Assembly: GCF_002295065.1 (NCBI RefSeq)
Contig: NZ_NSGG01000017.1
Span: 1 to 64,000, forward strand
Reading direction: 5' to 3'
Length of the DNA stretch: 64,000 nt
DNA from: Mesorhizobium sp. WSM3859
Lineage (GTDB): Bacteria; Pseudomonadota; Alphaproteobacteria; Rhizobiales; Rhizobiaceae
In this document: piece after piece, positions 35,715 through 45,730 of the stretch
Position numbering within the stretch: the stretch's first letter is position 1
Layout: each line of letters begins with the position of its first letter
Position numbers and translations under genes: made by a program
The notes under the pieces: generated by a model
Told to the model about the DNA's origin: nothing
The model's input: the letters and a program-made list of their open reading frames with translations, nothing else
Database searches by the model: none

Positions 35715-35841
35715 ATCGTGGACGCTCCCGGCGCGTCGATTGAGGCGTCCGAAGGGCAGCCTCTTCAGGACAAGGCCAGCCAGGCGCCGGCGTCAGCAGG
35801 CCGACCTTAGCTGCAAGGCGACTTGACCGCCGGGTAACGAA

Positions 35842-35861
35842 CAAGGCCCCGGAGGGCCTTG
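35842..35861 (-). terminator. Terminator of the ribose-type ABC operon
   Basis: CAAGGCCC, a 4-base loop and GGGCCTTG, followed on the minus strand by TTCGTT. It sits 30 bases after the binding-protein gene. Confidence 0.7.
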
Positions 35862-35890
35862 TCGCAACAGGTCGATGCAGGGGTCCGCGG

Positions 35891-36877
35891 TTACTTTCCC
35901 GCCAACTGCTTGGCATTCTCCGAAGTGATGGCGGTGGTATCGACGGTCACCGTCGCATCCACCGATGTCGCGCAGTCGAGCAGGATTTTCTTCGACATCT
36001 CGATCGCTTCCTTGGCGCCGGTCGGGTAAGTGAACGTCGCCGCCCAATCGCCCTTGGCCACCGCCTCGATGCCGCCGGCCGGGCCAGGCAGGCCGTCGGT
36101 GCCGATGATCTTGACGTCCTTGCCGGCGCCCTTGGCGGCCAGCAGCGCGCCCGCCGCCATCATGTCGTTCGAGGCATAGAGGACCTTGATGTCGGGATGC
36201 GCCTGCAGCATCGCGGCAAAGGCGGTCTGGGCTTTATCCGGAACCCAGTCGGCGGCCTGCTCGGCGACGATCTGGATCTTTGAGTTCGCCTTCACGCCTT
36301 CCTTGAAGCCGTTGAGACGCTCCACCGCCGGCGTCGAGCTCGGCAGCCCTTCCAGCACCGCCGCCTCGCCGCCGTCGGGCAACAGCTTCGTCGCCGTGAA
36401 CTTGCCGGCTTCCTCGGCGATCTTGAAATTGTCGCCGCCGATGAAGGCCGTGTAGTCCTTGCCGGGATCGCCCACCGTCTTGCGGTCGAGCTCGATCACC
36501 GGAATGCCGGCATCCATGGCGCGCTTGACGGCTGGCGTCAGCGGAGCGGCCTCGAAGGGCGAGATCAGCAGGACATCGACCTTCTGGGTGATGAAATTGT
36601 CGACCTGGGAGGTCTGCGTGTTGACGTTGCCGGCACCGTCGGCGATCTGCAGCGTGAAGCCCGGCACTTCCTTGGCCGCCGCCATCAGCTCGTCGTTGAC
36701 GTGCTGGCGATAGGGCTCGGCATTGTTGGCCTGTGAAAAGCCGATGACGAACTGGCCGTCCTTGGCGCAGGCCTTCACCAGCGGCTCGGCCGCCTGGGCA
36801 CTGCCTGCGATGCAAAGGCCGGCACCGGCCAGCAGCGCGGCCCGAAGGACGCGCGATCCTATCAGTGTGGTTCTCAT
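35891..36877 (-). CDS. Ribose-type sugar ABC transporter substrate-binding protein
   Basis: A 328-residue periplasmic binding protein with signal peptide ending AGSAQAAEP. The RbsB-like features are FVIGFSQANNAEPYRQHVNDELMAAAKEVPGF, DVLLISPFEAAPLTPAVKRAMDAGIPVIELDR and YASNDMMAAGALLAAKGAGKDVKIIGTDGLPG. It binds a sugar or polyol for the adjacent permease and ATPase; which sugar is not predictable. Last gene of the lacI-type operon; GGAGGAG precedes the ATG. Confidence 0.93.
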   Translation of the reverse strand: MRTTLIGSRVLRAALLAGAGLCIAGSAQAAEPLVKACAKDGQFVIGFSQANNAEPYRQHVNDELMAAAKEVPGFTLQIADGAGNVNTQTSQVDNFITQKVDVLLISPFEAAPLTPAVKRAMDAGIPVIELDRKTVGDPGKDYTAFIGGDNFKIAEEAGKFTATKLLPDGGEAAVLEGLPSSTPAVERLNGFKEGVKANSKIQIVAEQAADWVPDKAQTAFAAMLQAHPDIKVLYASNDMMAAGALLAAKGAGKDVKIIGTDGLPGPAGGIEAVAKGDWAATFTYPTGAKEAIEMSKKILLDCATSVDATVTVDTTAITSENAKQLAGK

Positions 36878-36948
36878 GCTCAATCTCCTCCTCGTCCGGC
36901 TCGGGTGCCGGACCTTGGTTGCTTTTCGGGACGCTGCCGCCGACTCTC

Positions 36949-38009
36949 CTATCGACCCAATCCCTCGCGGCGGCGAACGAGGGATTGAAGCACTGCCGCC
37001 AGCACGATGATCGCGGCGGTCGCGAGCAGCTGCGTGGCGGGGGTGATGTTGTTGAGCTGAAGGATATTGGCCAAAGCGCCGAGCATGATGGTGCCGGCGA
37101 CGGTGCCGACCATGGAGCCGGCGCCGCCGAACAGACTTGTGCCGCCGATGACGACGGCCGCGATGGCCGTCAGTTCATAGCCCATGCCATCGTTGGCACT
37201 GCCGAAATTGAACTGGCCGGCATGGACGATGCCCGCAAGTGCCGAGGCAAAGCCGGTGATGGCGTAGACCGATATCTTCACCATGGACACAGGCACGCCG
37301 GAAATGCGGGCGGCGCGCTCGTTGCCGCCGACGGCATAAACGTAGCGGCCGAAGCGCGTGGTGTTGAGCACCAGCGTGGCAATCGCGGCGAAGATGATGA
37401 AGACGATGGTCGCCACCGGCACGGTGTTGTCGAACAGCCGCTCGCCCAGCACCGCGAAGACAGGCGGCGCCAGGCCCGGGCCGTCGCCATAGGAAATGTT
37501 GATATACTGGTTGCCGGACACGATCAGCGCCAGGCCGCGTGCCGCCTGCAGGCCGGCCAGCGTGACGATGAACGGCTCCAGACGGAAGCGGGTGGAGATC
37601 GTGCCCTGTACGACGCCGAAGACGATGCCCATGACGAGCACGGCAAGGATGGTCGGGATCAGCCCGAAGCCGCCGGAGATCATCATGGTCGCGGTGACGA
37701 CGGCGGAGAGGCCTAGCACCGCGCCGACTGAGAGATCGATGCCGGCGGTGATGATGACGAAGGTCATGCCGATGGCAATGATGCCGGTCTCGGACACGGC
37801 GCGCACGATGTTGGCGATGTTGTCGGGGTTGAGAAACAATATCTCGCCGTGGCGCCGGGGCGAGAAGATGACGCCGCCGATCGCCACCAGCACCAGGCCT
37901 ATCAGGCTCTGAAAACGCACGACGATGGCCAGTGGGTCGACGCGACGTCTGGGCGCTGCCGTGCCTGACGGTACAGAGTTGGCCGTCCCCTCAATCCTCT
38001 GATCCGACA

Positions 38010-38010
<1 letters not shown>
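36949..38010 (-). CDS. Ribose-type sugar ABC transporter permease
   Basis: A 353-residue BPD_transp_2 permease of the RbsC type with about eight to ten hydrophobic segments. Conserved parts are ISETGIIAIGMTFVIITAGIDLSVGAVLGL-like VSETGIIAIGMTFVIITAGIDLSVG, RFRLEPFIVTLAGLQAARGLALIVSGN and YAVGGNERAARISGVPV. It forms the membrane channel for the sugar. Its start overlaps the end of the ATPase gene by one base, showing tight coupling. Confidence 0.95.
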
Positions 38011-39523
<1,513 letters not shown>

Positions 39524-39527
<4 letters not shown>

Positions 39528-40537
39528 ATCGACCTCGTGTTGGCCGGCCTCGCGCAGGATTCGCGGGTCTGCAGCGTCGGTTGAAGCCGCACAGCGCGTG
39601 GCGGGGCATGGCTCGATGCGATGCGCTCGCTGAGCAGCGTTGCCGCCTGGCGGCCGATCTCGGTGCAAGGCTGTTCGACCAGCGTCAGCCTAGGCTCGAA
39701 GCAGTCGGCCCATTCGAAATCGTCGAAGCCGACAAGCGAGAGGTCGCGCGGGATCGAAAGACCCTTCTCGCGGATAGCGCGGACTGCCCCGATCGTCGTC
39801 ATGTTGTTGCCGGTAACCAAAGCGGTGGGTCGCGCAGGCAGCGACAGGATCGCGTGAGTCGATGCCGTGGCGCTTGCCGTGTCGACATTCTCCATCGAGA
39901 CATAGTGCGGCGGGCATTCAAGTCCATTGGCCGCAAGTGATGCGCGAAAGGCCTCGATACGCTCACGCGTGGTGGCGAGGCCCGGCTGGCCGGCGATGTA
40001 GCCGACGCGCCTGTGACCGAAGGAAGCGACATGATCTATCAACGAGCGCATCGACGCCTCGTTCTCGACACCGATCTGATCGAAGCGGTCGTCGGCGAAC
40101 CGGTCGATCAGCACGCAAGGCAGCTTCTTTTCAGTGAGATAGTCGATCGCGCGCTGAGGCGAGCCGGACGGCGCCAGGATCACACCGTCGACGCGACGCT
40201 GATGGAACGCGCGCACGACCTGAAGCTCGCGGTCCGGGTCTTCCTGCGTATCCGACAGGAACACCATCAGGCCAAGGCGCGCGCATTCTGCCTCGACCGC
40301 GCAGATGATATCGGTGAAGTAGGGATTGGAGATGGCCGAAATGGCGAGCCCGACGCTGTTGGTCGAGGCGACTTTCAGCGAGCGCGCCAGCTCATTGGGC
40401 TGATAGCCCATCGCGGCAATGGCATCGTTGATGAGCTGCGCCTTCTCGGGCGAGACGAAACGCGTGCGGTTGACAACGTGCGAGACGGTCGAAACCGAGA
40501 CGCCGGCGCGGCGCGCCACCTCAGCCATTGTCGGCAT
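39524..40537 (-). CDS. LacI family transcriptional regulator
   Basis: A 337-residue LacI/GalR protein. The N-terminal HTH is MPTMAEVARRAGVSVSTVSHVVNRTRFVSPEKAQ, with the hinge helix NELARSLKVAST, followed by a periplasmic-binding-protein-like effector domain. It is the first gene of the sugar transport operon and is translationally coupled to the ATPase gene. A dyad at 40628-40655 upstream is the likely operator, so the operon is probably induced by its transported sugar. Confidence 0.95.
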
Positions 40538-40627
40538 GACGGCTCGTGCGGAGTGCTCGCAAGCGCTCCCTCCCTAATCTCGCGTTTCCCGTCCGCTCTC
40601 CGGCGGATCTGAACGAACCATAGAGAG

Positions 40628-40655
40628 ATCGAAACGTTTGCGCAATCGTTTCGAT
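40628..40655. promoter_or_regulatory. LacI-type operator
   Basis: ATCGAAACG (40628-40636) and CGTTTCGAT (40647-40655) are perfect arms around a TTTGCGCAAT centre that is itself nearly palindromic, a typical LacI-family operator pattern, 91 bases before the lacI-type gene. Confidence 0.72.
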
Positions 40656-40697
40656 GACTTTGCGCAGAATATCTTCGAGCTTGAGGAGGCTCGGCGG

Positions 40698-41924
40698 CTA
40701 GAAGGTGAACGCCAGCCAGGCGGTGCCGGCGAGAAGCGTCACCGGCGTCAGCGGCAGGCCAACCTTGAAGAAGGCGGAGAAGGAAAGCTCCTTGCCGGCA
40801 GCCTTGGCCTGCTCGGCGACGATCAGGTTGGCGACCGAGCCGAGCAGCGTGAAATTGCCGGCCAGCGTCGAGCTCATCGCCACGACCAGCCAGGCGCGCT
40901 GCGGGTTTTCCAGCCCGGGAATGAAGGGGCGCAGCGCCAGCACCGCCGGCACATTGCTCATGATGTTGGACAGCACCGCGGTGAAGCCGGATAGCCGCCA
41001 GACATCGTCGAGGCCGACGTTCTTCGCCCAGGCGATCATGTCGGGCGTGAGCAGCGTGCGCTCGGCGCCCGCCACCACCACGAACAGGCCGGCGAACATG
41101 AAGAGCAGCGGCCCGTCGATCTCGCGATAGATGCGCCGAGGCTTGATTGCCCGGGTGACCAGCAGGAAAGCGCCGGCAATCAGCGCCGCCTTGGCGACCG
41201 GAACGCCGGCGAAGAAGGCGAGCGCCAGCAGCACGCAGACGATGGTGGCCTTCAGTACCTGTCCGGGCAGCATGCGGCCTCGATACACTTCCGGGCTGAG
41301 TTCGGCGGGGCGGGAGAATTCGGCGCGGTAGACGATGCGTATGATGACGATGACGCAGACCAGGCCGAACAGGGCCACCGGCGCGAGCGCCAGCGTGAAA
41401 GCCGGATAGGAAATGCCGGACAGCGCGCCGATCACCATATTCTGCGGGTTGCCGGTGATGGTGGCGACGCTGCCGCAGTTCGAGGCCGTGCAGGTGGCGA
41501 TGAGGTAAGGCACCGGATTGCGGTTGATGACGCGGGTGACATGGACGACGATCGGCGCCATCACCAGGCAGATCGCGTCATTGACCAGGAAGGCCGAAAG
41601 CACGCCGGTCAACAGCGTCACCATGACCAGAAGCATGAAGGGCGCGTGGGCGTGTTCGATGGCAAAGCCGCCCAGCGCGCGGAACGCGCCCGAAACCTTC
41701 AGATGCGCGACCACGATCATCATGCCGAGGAGCAGCGTGATGGTGTCGAAATTGATGGCCTTGTAGGCATCCTCGATGCCGATGGCGCCGATGGCGATCA
41801 TGGCGGCGCCGCCGAGCAGCGCGATCCCGGCCCGGTCGAGGCGCAGCCCGGGAATGCGGCCGACCGCCACGCCGGCATAGGTAAGCACGAGGATTAAAAG
41901 CGCGCCCGCGCCGGTCCATGTCAT
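40698..41924 (-). CDS. SLC13/ArsB-type anion permease
   Basis: A 408-residue integral membrane protein with about ten to eleven hydrophobic segments, of the ion transporter superfamily. Family features are AINFDTITLLLGMMIVVAHLKVSGAF, FLVNDAICLVMAPIVV and ATCTASNCGSVATITGNPQNMVIG, the repeated helix-hairpin core, with a second copy SNIMSNVPAVLALRPFI and STLAGNFTLLGSVANLIV. It could move dicarboxylate, sulfate or arsenite. There is no arsR or arsC nearby, so arsenic resistance is not supported by context. Confidence 0.85.
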   Translation of the reverse strand: MTWTGAGALLILVLTYAGVAVGRIPGLRLDRAGIALLGGAAMIAIGAIGIEDAYKAINFDTITLLLGMMIVVAHLKVSGAFRALGGFAIEHAHAPFMLLVMVTLLTGVLSAFLVNDAICLVMAPIVVHVTRVINRNPVPYLIATCTASNCGSVATITGNPQNMVIGALSGISYPAFTLALAPVALFGLVCVIVIIRIVYRAEFSRPAELSPEVYRGRMLPGQVLKATIVCVLLALAFFAGVPVAKAALIAGAFLLVTRAIKPRRIYREIDGPLLFMFAGLFVVVAGAERTLLTPDMIAWAKNVGLDDVWRLSGFTAVLSNIMSNVPAVLALRPFIPGLENPQRAWLVVAMSSTLAGNFTLLGSVANLIVAEQAKAAGKELSFSAFFKVGLPLTPVTLLAGTAWLAFTF

Positions 41925-42134
41925 TGCAAGAGGGTTCCCGTTGCCTGTCCCGTCCGCCAGAATCGGCCGGAGGACAGGGCGGTCTCGCATTTAGCAAGGG
42001 CGGCGGAAAGGGAAAGCGTGCGAGCGCACCAAAGCGTGATGACGCTTTCATGGCTTTCACATTCATAAACCCTAATGTAAAGAACAGTGAATTAACATAT
42101 CTGACCGATAATCCAGGCGTTGGGGACGAAACGG

Positions 42135-42347
42135 ATGAACACGGTCGTTGAAGCGGAACATCGCGTCCCATCGCGGGAGGAATTGATGCGTCCGCGGGAA
42201 TGCCCCCGCTGTCACGGGGCAAAGAAAATTTTCGTTTGCGCGCGCTGGCTGAGCTCGAACGGCCATTGCTGCCCGGAGGGCACGCACCGGCTTAACTGCC
42301 CAGGACACAGCATCGCCTGCCTCGAATGCAGCGGGCGCGGTAGCTAG
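42135..42347 (+). CDS. Small protein with two CxxC zinc-ribbon motifs
   Basis: A 70-residue protein. CPRCHGAKKIFVC near the middle and CCPEGTHRLNCPGHSIACLECSGRGS at the end resemble the DnaJ-type Cys-rich repeats (CxxCxGxG). I do not recognise a family. The ATG at 42135 is preceded by GGGGACGAAACGG, a plausible ribosome site. It stands alone between the permease and the histidine kinase. Confidence 0.6.
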   Translation: MNTVVEAEHRVPSREELMRPRECPRCHGAKKIFVCARWLSSNGHCCPEGTHRLNCPGHSIACLECSGRGS

Positions 42348-42559
42348 CGGCACCCGACAGCCGCCGAAAGATCACAGCGTCGCCAGAGCGGAATCCTGTA
42401 CTCTGGCATTGGCTCAAGGCGGCCGTCATTAAAGTTTGACATAGCCAGGTCCGCCGGGGCTGTTGCGATCAATGCCCTTGGACTTGGCTATTGCCTTGCG
42501 CTTCACTGCCGCCTACCACTTGGCGAATTTCACGATTTTTCGCAGGCCTCTGCAAAGCA

Positions 42560-44419
42560 ATGATCGTCCGACTGCGACGCGCCCTGCGATGGCAAGCGCT
42601 TCCGCTTCTTGCCGGCTTTGCCGTTGTCGCGCTGATCATAGCCGCTCGCGCCATTCTCGCCGAAGCGCAGATCGCCGACCGCAACGCCAGCCGCGAAGCG
42701 ATCGAAGCCCAGCAAACGCTCTCAAGCCTGCTTTCGCTCGCCCAGGATGCCGAGACCGGCCAGCGCGGCTATCTGCTGACCGGCGAGAAAAACTATCTCC
42801 TGCCGTACCAGCATGCTGTCGAGGCGCTGCCGGCGCTGCTCAAGCGCGTCGATGAGATGTTTCCAGTCGGCAGCGATCGGGCGCAACAGGTGGTCGGCAT
42901 CAAGGACGCGCTTGCCCGCGAGCAAGCGGAGCTCGCTGAGACGATCAGGCTCTACGACACGGGCAACACGGCGAAAGCGCTGGACATCGTGCGCGGCGGC
43001 AGGGGTAAGCTGGACATGGACCAGATCCGCGCCAACATCGATGCGATCCGGCGCATCGACGGCGCGAGCCTCGCTGCCCGTGCCGAGCGGATGGAGCAGA
43101 TCGAAGGCTGGCTGCGCGTCGGCTCGTTCGCGGCGCTGCTGGGCATCATGCTGCTCGGCATCTACACGATCCGCCAGTCCAGCCGCCGCTTCCAGGATGT
43201 GGCCGCCGCGCAGGACGCATTGAGCGCCAAGAACGCGGCGCTGCTCAACGAGATCGACACGCGTGAGAAGGCGGAGTCGCAACTTCGCCAGATGCAGAAG
43301 ATGGAAGCGGTGGGCCAACTCACGGGCGGCATCGCGCATGATTTCAACAATCTGCTGGCCGTCATCACCAGCGCCATGAACCTCGCGCAGCGCAAGCTCG
43401 CTCGCGGCGAGCATGACGTGCAGAGCTTCGTCGAGGCGGCGGCCGATGCCGCGGGACGCGCCGCCAACCTCACCGCCAGGCTGCTTGCCTTTTCCAGGCA
43501 GCAGCCGCTGGCGCCGCAGATCATCGATGCCAATCGCCTTGTCACCGGCATGTCGGACCTTTTGCGGCGCACGCTCGGCCATGCGATCGAGATCGAAACG
43601 GTGCTGGCGGGCGGGCTTTGGAAGACGCATGCCGACCCGAGCCAGCTCGAGAACGCGATCATCAACCTGGCGGTCAACGCGCGCGACGCCATGGATGAAG
43701 AGGGCAAGCTTACCATCGAGACCGCCAACTGCCATCTCGACGAGGCCTATGCGGCGGCGCATCCCGAAGTGAAGGCCGGTCAGTATGTCATGATCGCGGT
43801 GACGGATACCGGCGCGGGCATGCCGGTGGACATCATGACCAAGGCTTTCGAGCCATTCTTCACCACCAAGCCCGCGGCCAAGGGAACAGGGCTCGGACTC
43901 AGCCAGGTGTTCGGCTTCGTCAAGCAATCCGGCGGACACGTCAAAATCTATTCGGAGCCCGGCGAAGGCACGACAATCAGGATCTATCTTCCGCGCTTCA
44001 CCGGGCCGGAGGAAGCGGCGCAGCCGGTGAAGGCCGGCAACAGGAGCGATGTTCCCGCAACCGAAACCGTGCTGCTCGTCGAGGACGATGCCCGCGTGCG
44101 CGCTTCGACGGCCGCTGCCTTGCTGGAGCTCGGCTATACCGTCATCGAAGCCGCGGGCGGTGACGAAGCCTTACAAAAACTCGGGCAGAACGCCGCCATC
44201 GCGCTGATGCTGACGGATATCGTGATGCCTGGCATGAATGGCCGGCAACTCGCCGAACAGGCACGCAGGCAATCCTTCTCCCTGAAAGTGGTGTTCATGA
44301 CCGGCTTCACGCGCAACGCCGTCGTGCATAATGGCGTGCTCGACAACGATGTGCACTTCATCGCCAAGCCGTTCACGCTGGAGCAATTGGCGGCGAAGCT
44401 CAGGGACGCGCTGGCTTGA
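42560..44419 (+). CDS. CHASE3 hybrid histidine kinase with C-terminal receiver
   Basis: About 619 residues. A first membrane helix (residues about 12-35) and a second (about 195-215) flank a CHASE3 periplasmic sensor domain with AQDAETGQRGYLLTGEKNYLLPY. The cytosolic part has the phospho-acceptor H-box MEAVGQLTGGIAHDFNNLLAVI, an N-box with NLAVNARDAMD, G-boxes DTGAGMP and GTGLGLSQVFG, and a receiver with VLLVEDDARVRAS and phospho-acceptor Asp in MLTDIVMPGMNG. It thus can autophosphorylate and pass phosphate within the chain; the output partner is not nearby. The start MIVRLRRAL is my choice. Confidence 0.92.
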   Translation: MIVRLRRALRWQALPLLAGFAVVALIIAARAILAEAQIADRNASREAIEAQQTLSSLLSLAQDAETGQRGYLLTGEKNYLLPYQHAVEALPALLKRVDEMFPVGSDRAQQVVGIKDALAREQAELAETIRLYDTGNTAKALDIVRGGRGKLDMDQIRANIDAIRRIDGASLAARAERMEQIEGWLRVGSFAALLGIMLLGIYTIRQSSRRFQDVAAAQDALSAKNAALLNEIDTREKAESQLRQMQKMEAVGQLTGGIAHDFNNLLAVITSAMNLAQRKLARGEHDVQSFVEAAADAAGRAANLTARLLAFSRQQPLAPQIIDANRLVTGMSDLLRRTLGHAIEIETVLAGGLWKTHADPSQLENAIINLAVNARDAMDEEGKLTIETANCHLDEAYAAAHPEVKAGQYVMIAVTDTGAGMPVDIMTKAFEPFFTTKPAAKGTGLGLSQVFGFVKQSGGHVKIYSEPGEGTTIRIYLPRFTGPEEAAQPVKAGNRSDVPATETVLLVEDDARVRASTAAALLELGYTVIEAAGGDEALQKLGQNAAIALMLTDIVMPGMNGRQLAEQARRQSFSLKVVFMTGFTRNAVVHNGVLDNDVHFIAKPFTLEQLAAKLRDALA

Positions 44420-44451
44420 TTTGTCCGGCCTGACTGCTCTGGCTGTTCTTA

Positions 44452-44546
44452 AAGCGCGTCGCGATCCTTCGGATTCGCTCCACGCGCTTTAAGTCTCGCA
44501 TGTCTTTATCCCGAAACTGGCTCCCACTTTCGGGAGACATGCTTTA
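44452..44546. repeat. Mosaic palindromic repeat, family C (copy 1)
   Basis: AAAGCGCGTCGCGATCCTTCGG followed by a complementary ACGCGCTTT, then CCCGAAACTGGCTCCCACTTTCGGGAGACATGCTTTA. A nearly identical copy is at 60550-60652. In both places its last bases supply the TAA stop of a minus-strand gene. Confidence 0.85.
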
Positions 44547-44708
44547 GATCCGTCCGAGCACGACCAGAATAATGACGATGACAAGAACCAACCCGAGACC
44601 GCCGCCGCCATAATAGCCCGTGCCGTAGAACGGCCCGCCGCCCAGGCCGCTGAAACCGCCAAGCAAAGCCAGAATGAGAATAATGATAAGAATTGTGCCG
44701 AGACCCAT
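44544..44708 (-). CDS. DUF3309 small glycine-rich membrane protein
   Basis: A 54-residue peptide. It starts MGLGTILIIILILALLGG, has a Gly/Tyr-rich middle (GTGYYGGGG) and a second hydrophobic stretch (LGLVLVIVIILVVLGRI), which identifies DUF3309. Two membrane segments are expected. The family is common in alphaproteobacterial stress regulons; its biochemical role is not known. GGAAGAG precedes the ATG, and a weak EcfG-type promoter lies 51 bases upstream of that (44759-44783). The stop codon is within a dispersed repeat. Confidence 0.9.
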   Translation of the reverse strand: MGLGTILIIILILALLGGFSGLGGGPFYGTGYYGGGGLGLVLVIVIILVVLGRI

Positions 44709-44758
44709 GTTCTCTTCCTCTCTCTGAAGCGCAACCCGGCGCTTTTCATCACGAAATC

Positions 44759-44783
44759 AACTCGCAAGGGGCGCGCATGTTCC
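44759..44783 (-). promoter_or_regulatory. Weak EcfG-type promoter for the DUF3309 gene
   Basis: On the minus strand GGAAC, 16 bases, then AGTT instead of CGTT. It is properly placed and oriented for the DUF3309 gene but has one deviation in the -10 box. Confidence 0.4.
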
Positions 44784-44802
44784 ACTCGGCTCCGGGCCGA
44801 TG

Positions 44803-44939
44803 CTATTCGGCCCTGACCGAGTGGGATGACACGATCGGCGGCCCGGGATTGGCTTCAAGTCTGGTCGGGACCAAAAACATCAGCGCGATCGCAATCGCGA
44901 TCGACGCAATGTGGCCGCGGTGCTGAAGATTTCCTTCAT
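44803..44939 (-). pseudogene. Small membrane peptide, apparently frameshifted
   Basis: AAGGA lies 9 bases before an ATG at 44939 that encodes MKEIFSTAA and then runs into a basic tail and a stop at 44880. A one-base shift at that point opens IASIAIAIALMFLVP followed by TRLEANPGPPIVSSHSVRAE to a stop at 44803. Joined, the two would make a 45-residue peptide with a signal-anchor-like segment. It directly follows a perfect EcfG promoter. I think the original gene has lost one base, but I know no homologue. Confidence 0.45.
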
Positions 44940-44972
44940 GTTCGCATCCTTGAATATTCAAATGTGCTGAAC

Positions 44973-44997
44973 AACGCTGCGCCATACCTCCCGTTCC
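44973..44997 (-). promoter_or_regulatory. EcfG promoter (minus strand)
   Basis: GGAAC-N16-CGTT on the minus strand, a perfect consensus. It drives transcription towards the small peptide at 44803-44939 and possibly DUF3309. Confidence 0.75.
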
Positions 44998-45010
44998 ACT
45001 TCGCCCTCGC

Positions 45011-45036
45011 GGAACCTTTTTCAGATGCGCGACGTT
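45011..45036 (+). promoter_or_regulatory. EcfG promoter (plus strand)
   Basis: GGAAC-N17-CGTT, a perfect consensus, 48 bases before the start of the Thivi_2564-type membrane protein. It is divergent from and only 13 bases away from the minus-strand EcfG promoter. Confidence 0.78.
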
Positions 45037-45083
45037 TGGGGCAGCCCGGTTAAGGGAATCCCGGGGACAACGGAGGCTCGCTT

Positions 45084-45251
45084 ATGGGCGCATCGGTACT
45101 CATCGGCATCCTGATCACCTTCCTAGTGGTGATTCTGGTGCTCTATCTCGTGCAGCGCTTGCCGCTCGATGCCCGCGCGCGGCAGATCGCGCAGATCATC
45201 GTCATCATCATCGGAATCATTTCGTTGCTCAAATATCTTGCGGTCTTTTAG
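45084..45251 (+). CDS. Thivi_2564-type small membrane protein
   Basis: A 55-residue membrane protein with two hydrophobic helices. It starts MGASVLIGILITFLVVILVLYL, then a short loop PLDARARQ, then IAQIIVIIIGIISLLKYLAVF. This helix-loop-helix with LPLDxRAxQIxxIIVIIIGI is the Thivi_2564 pattern. GGAGG lies 8 bases before the ATG and an EcfG promoter is 48 bases upstream, so it is a likely member of the general stress regulon. The role is unknown. Confidence 0.85.
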   Translation: MGASVLIGILITFLVVILVLYLVQRLPLDARARQIAQIIVIIIGIISLLKYLAVF

Positions 45252-45307
45252 CCGCGGTCCATATTCGGTACGAAAACCCCGAAGCCTGGTGTCGAAGCCT
45301 GGTGTCC

Positions 45308-45616
45308 ATGAGAACCCTGTCGATCGCACGCCTCGCCGGCAACTTGTCGAGCGCCGCCACGCTGCTGTGCGCGGCGAGCACCGCCGACGCCCGGCCGGAT
45401 ACGCGCGCCATGACTTGCGCGGAGACGCAGGCGTGGATCAAACGCGACCATGCGGTGGTTTTGACCACCGGTCCGGAAACTTATGACCGCTTCGTGCGGC
45501 AATTCGGCAATGAGTGCGACTGGCCGGAAGGGCCAATATCGACGATCGTTCCCGCCAAGGACGGCCAGTGCCGCGTCTATCGGTGCGAGGAGCCGGTCGA
45601 CCTTCTCGACCGATAG
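45308..45616 (+). CDS. Small secreted protein, conserved hypothetical
   Basis: A 102-residue protein with a signal peptide (MRTLSIARLAGNLSSAATLLCAASTADA). The mature part has TCAETQAWIKRDHAVVLTTGPETYDRFV and four cysteines (MTCAET, NECDWP, GQCRVYRCEEP) probably forming two disulfides. I recall similar short periplasmic proteins in rhizobia but no function. A GTG two codons earlier could also be the start. It follows the Thivi_2564 gene by 56 bases. Confidence 0.7.
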   Translation: MRTLSIARLAGNLSSAATLLCAASTADARPDTRAMTCAETQAWIKRDHAVVLTTGPETYDRFVRQFGNECDWPEGPISTIVPAKDGQCRVYRCEEPVDLLDR

Positions 45617-45730
45617 CCGCCTCTTGCGATCCCGTGCGGAACCATAGCAACCTCATGCGGGTTTTAGGAGCCAACAGCAGGACTGGCCGGCCGCGACCTG
45701 GTTCTGCGTGTAACAGCGGGAGGAACGGCG

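Noticed and set aside
40698..41924. Arsenite efflux gene arsB
   Set aside because: The fold is right, but there is no arsR, arsC or arsA nearby and the superfamily includes many anion transporters.
42722..43939. A long antisense frame over the hybrid histidine kinase
   Set aside because: The sense strand encodes all kinase and receiver motifs; the antisense product is Arg/His-rich low-complexity sequence, typical of a GC shadow.
45635..45660. EcfG promoter before the GFA gene at 45731
   Set aside because: GGAAC-N17-GGTT lacks the conserved C of the -10 box.
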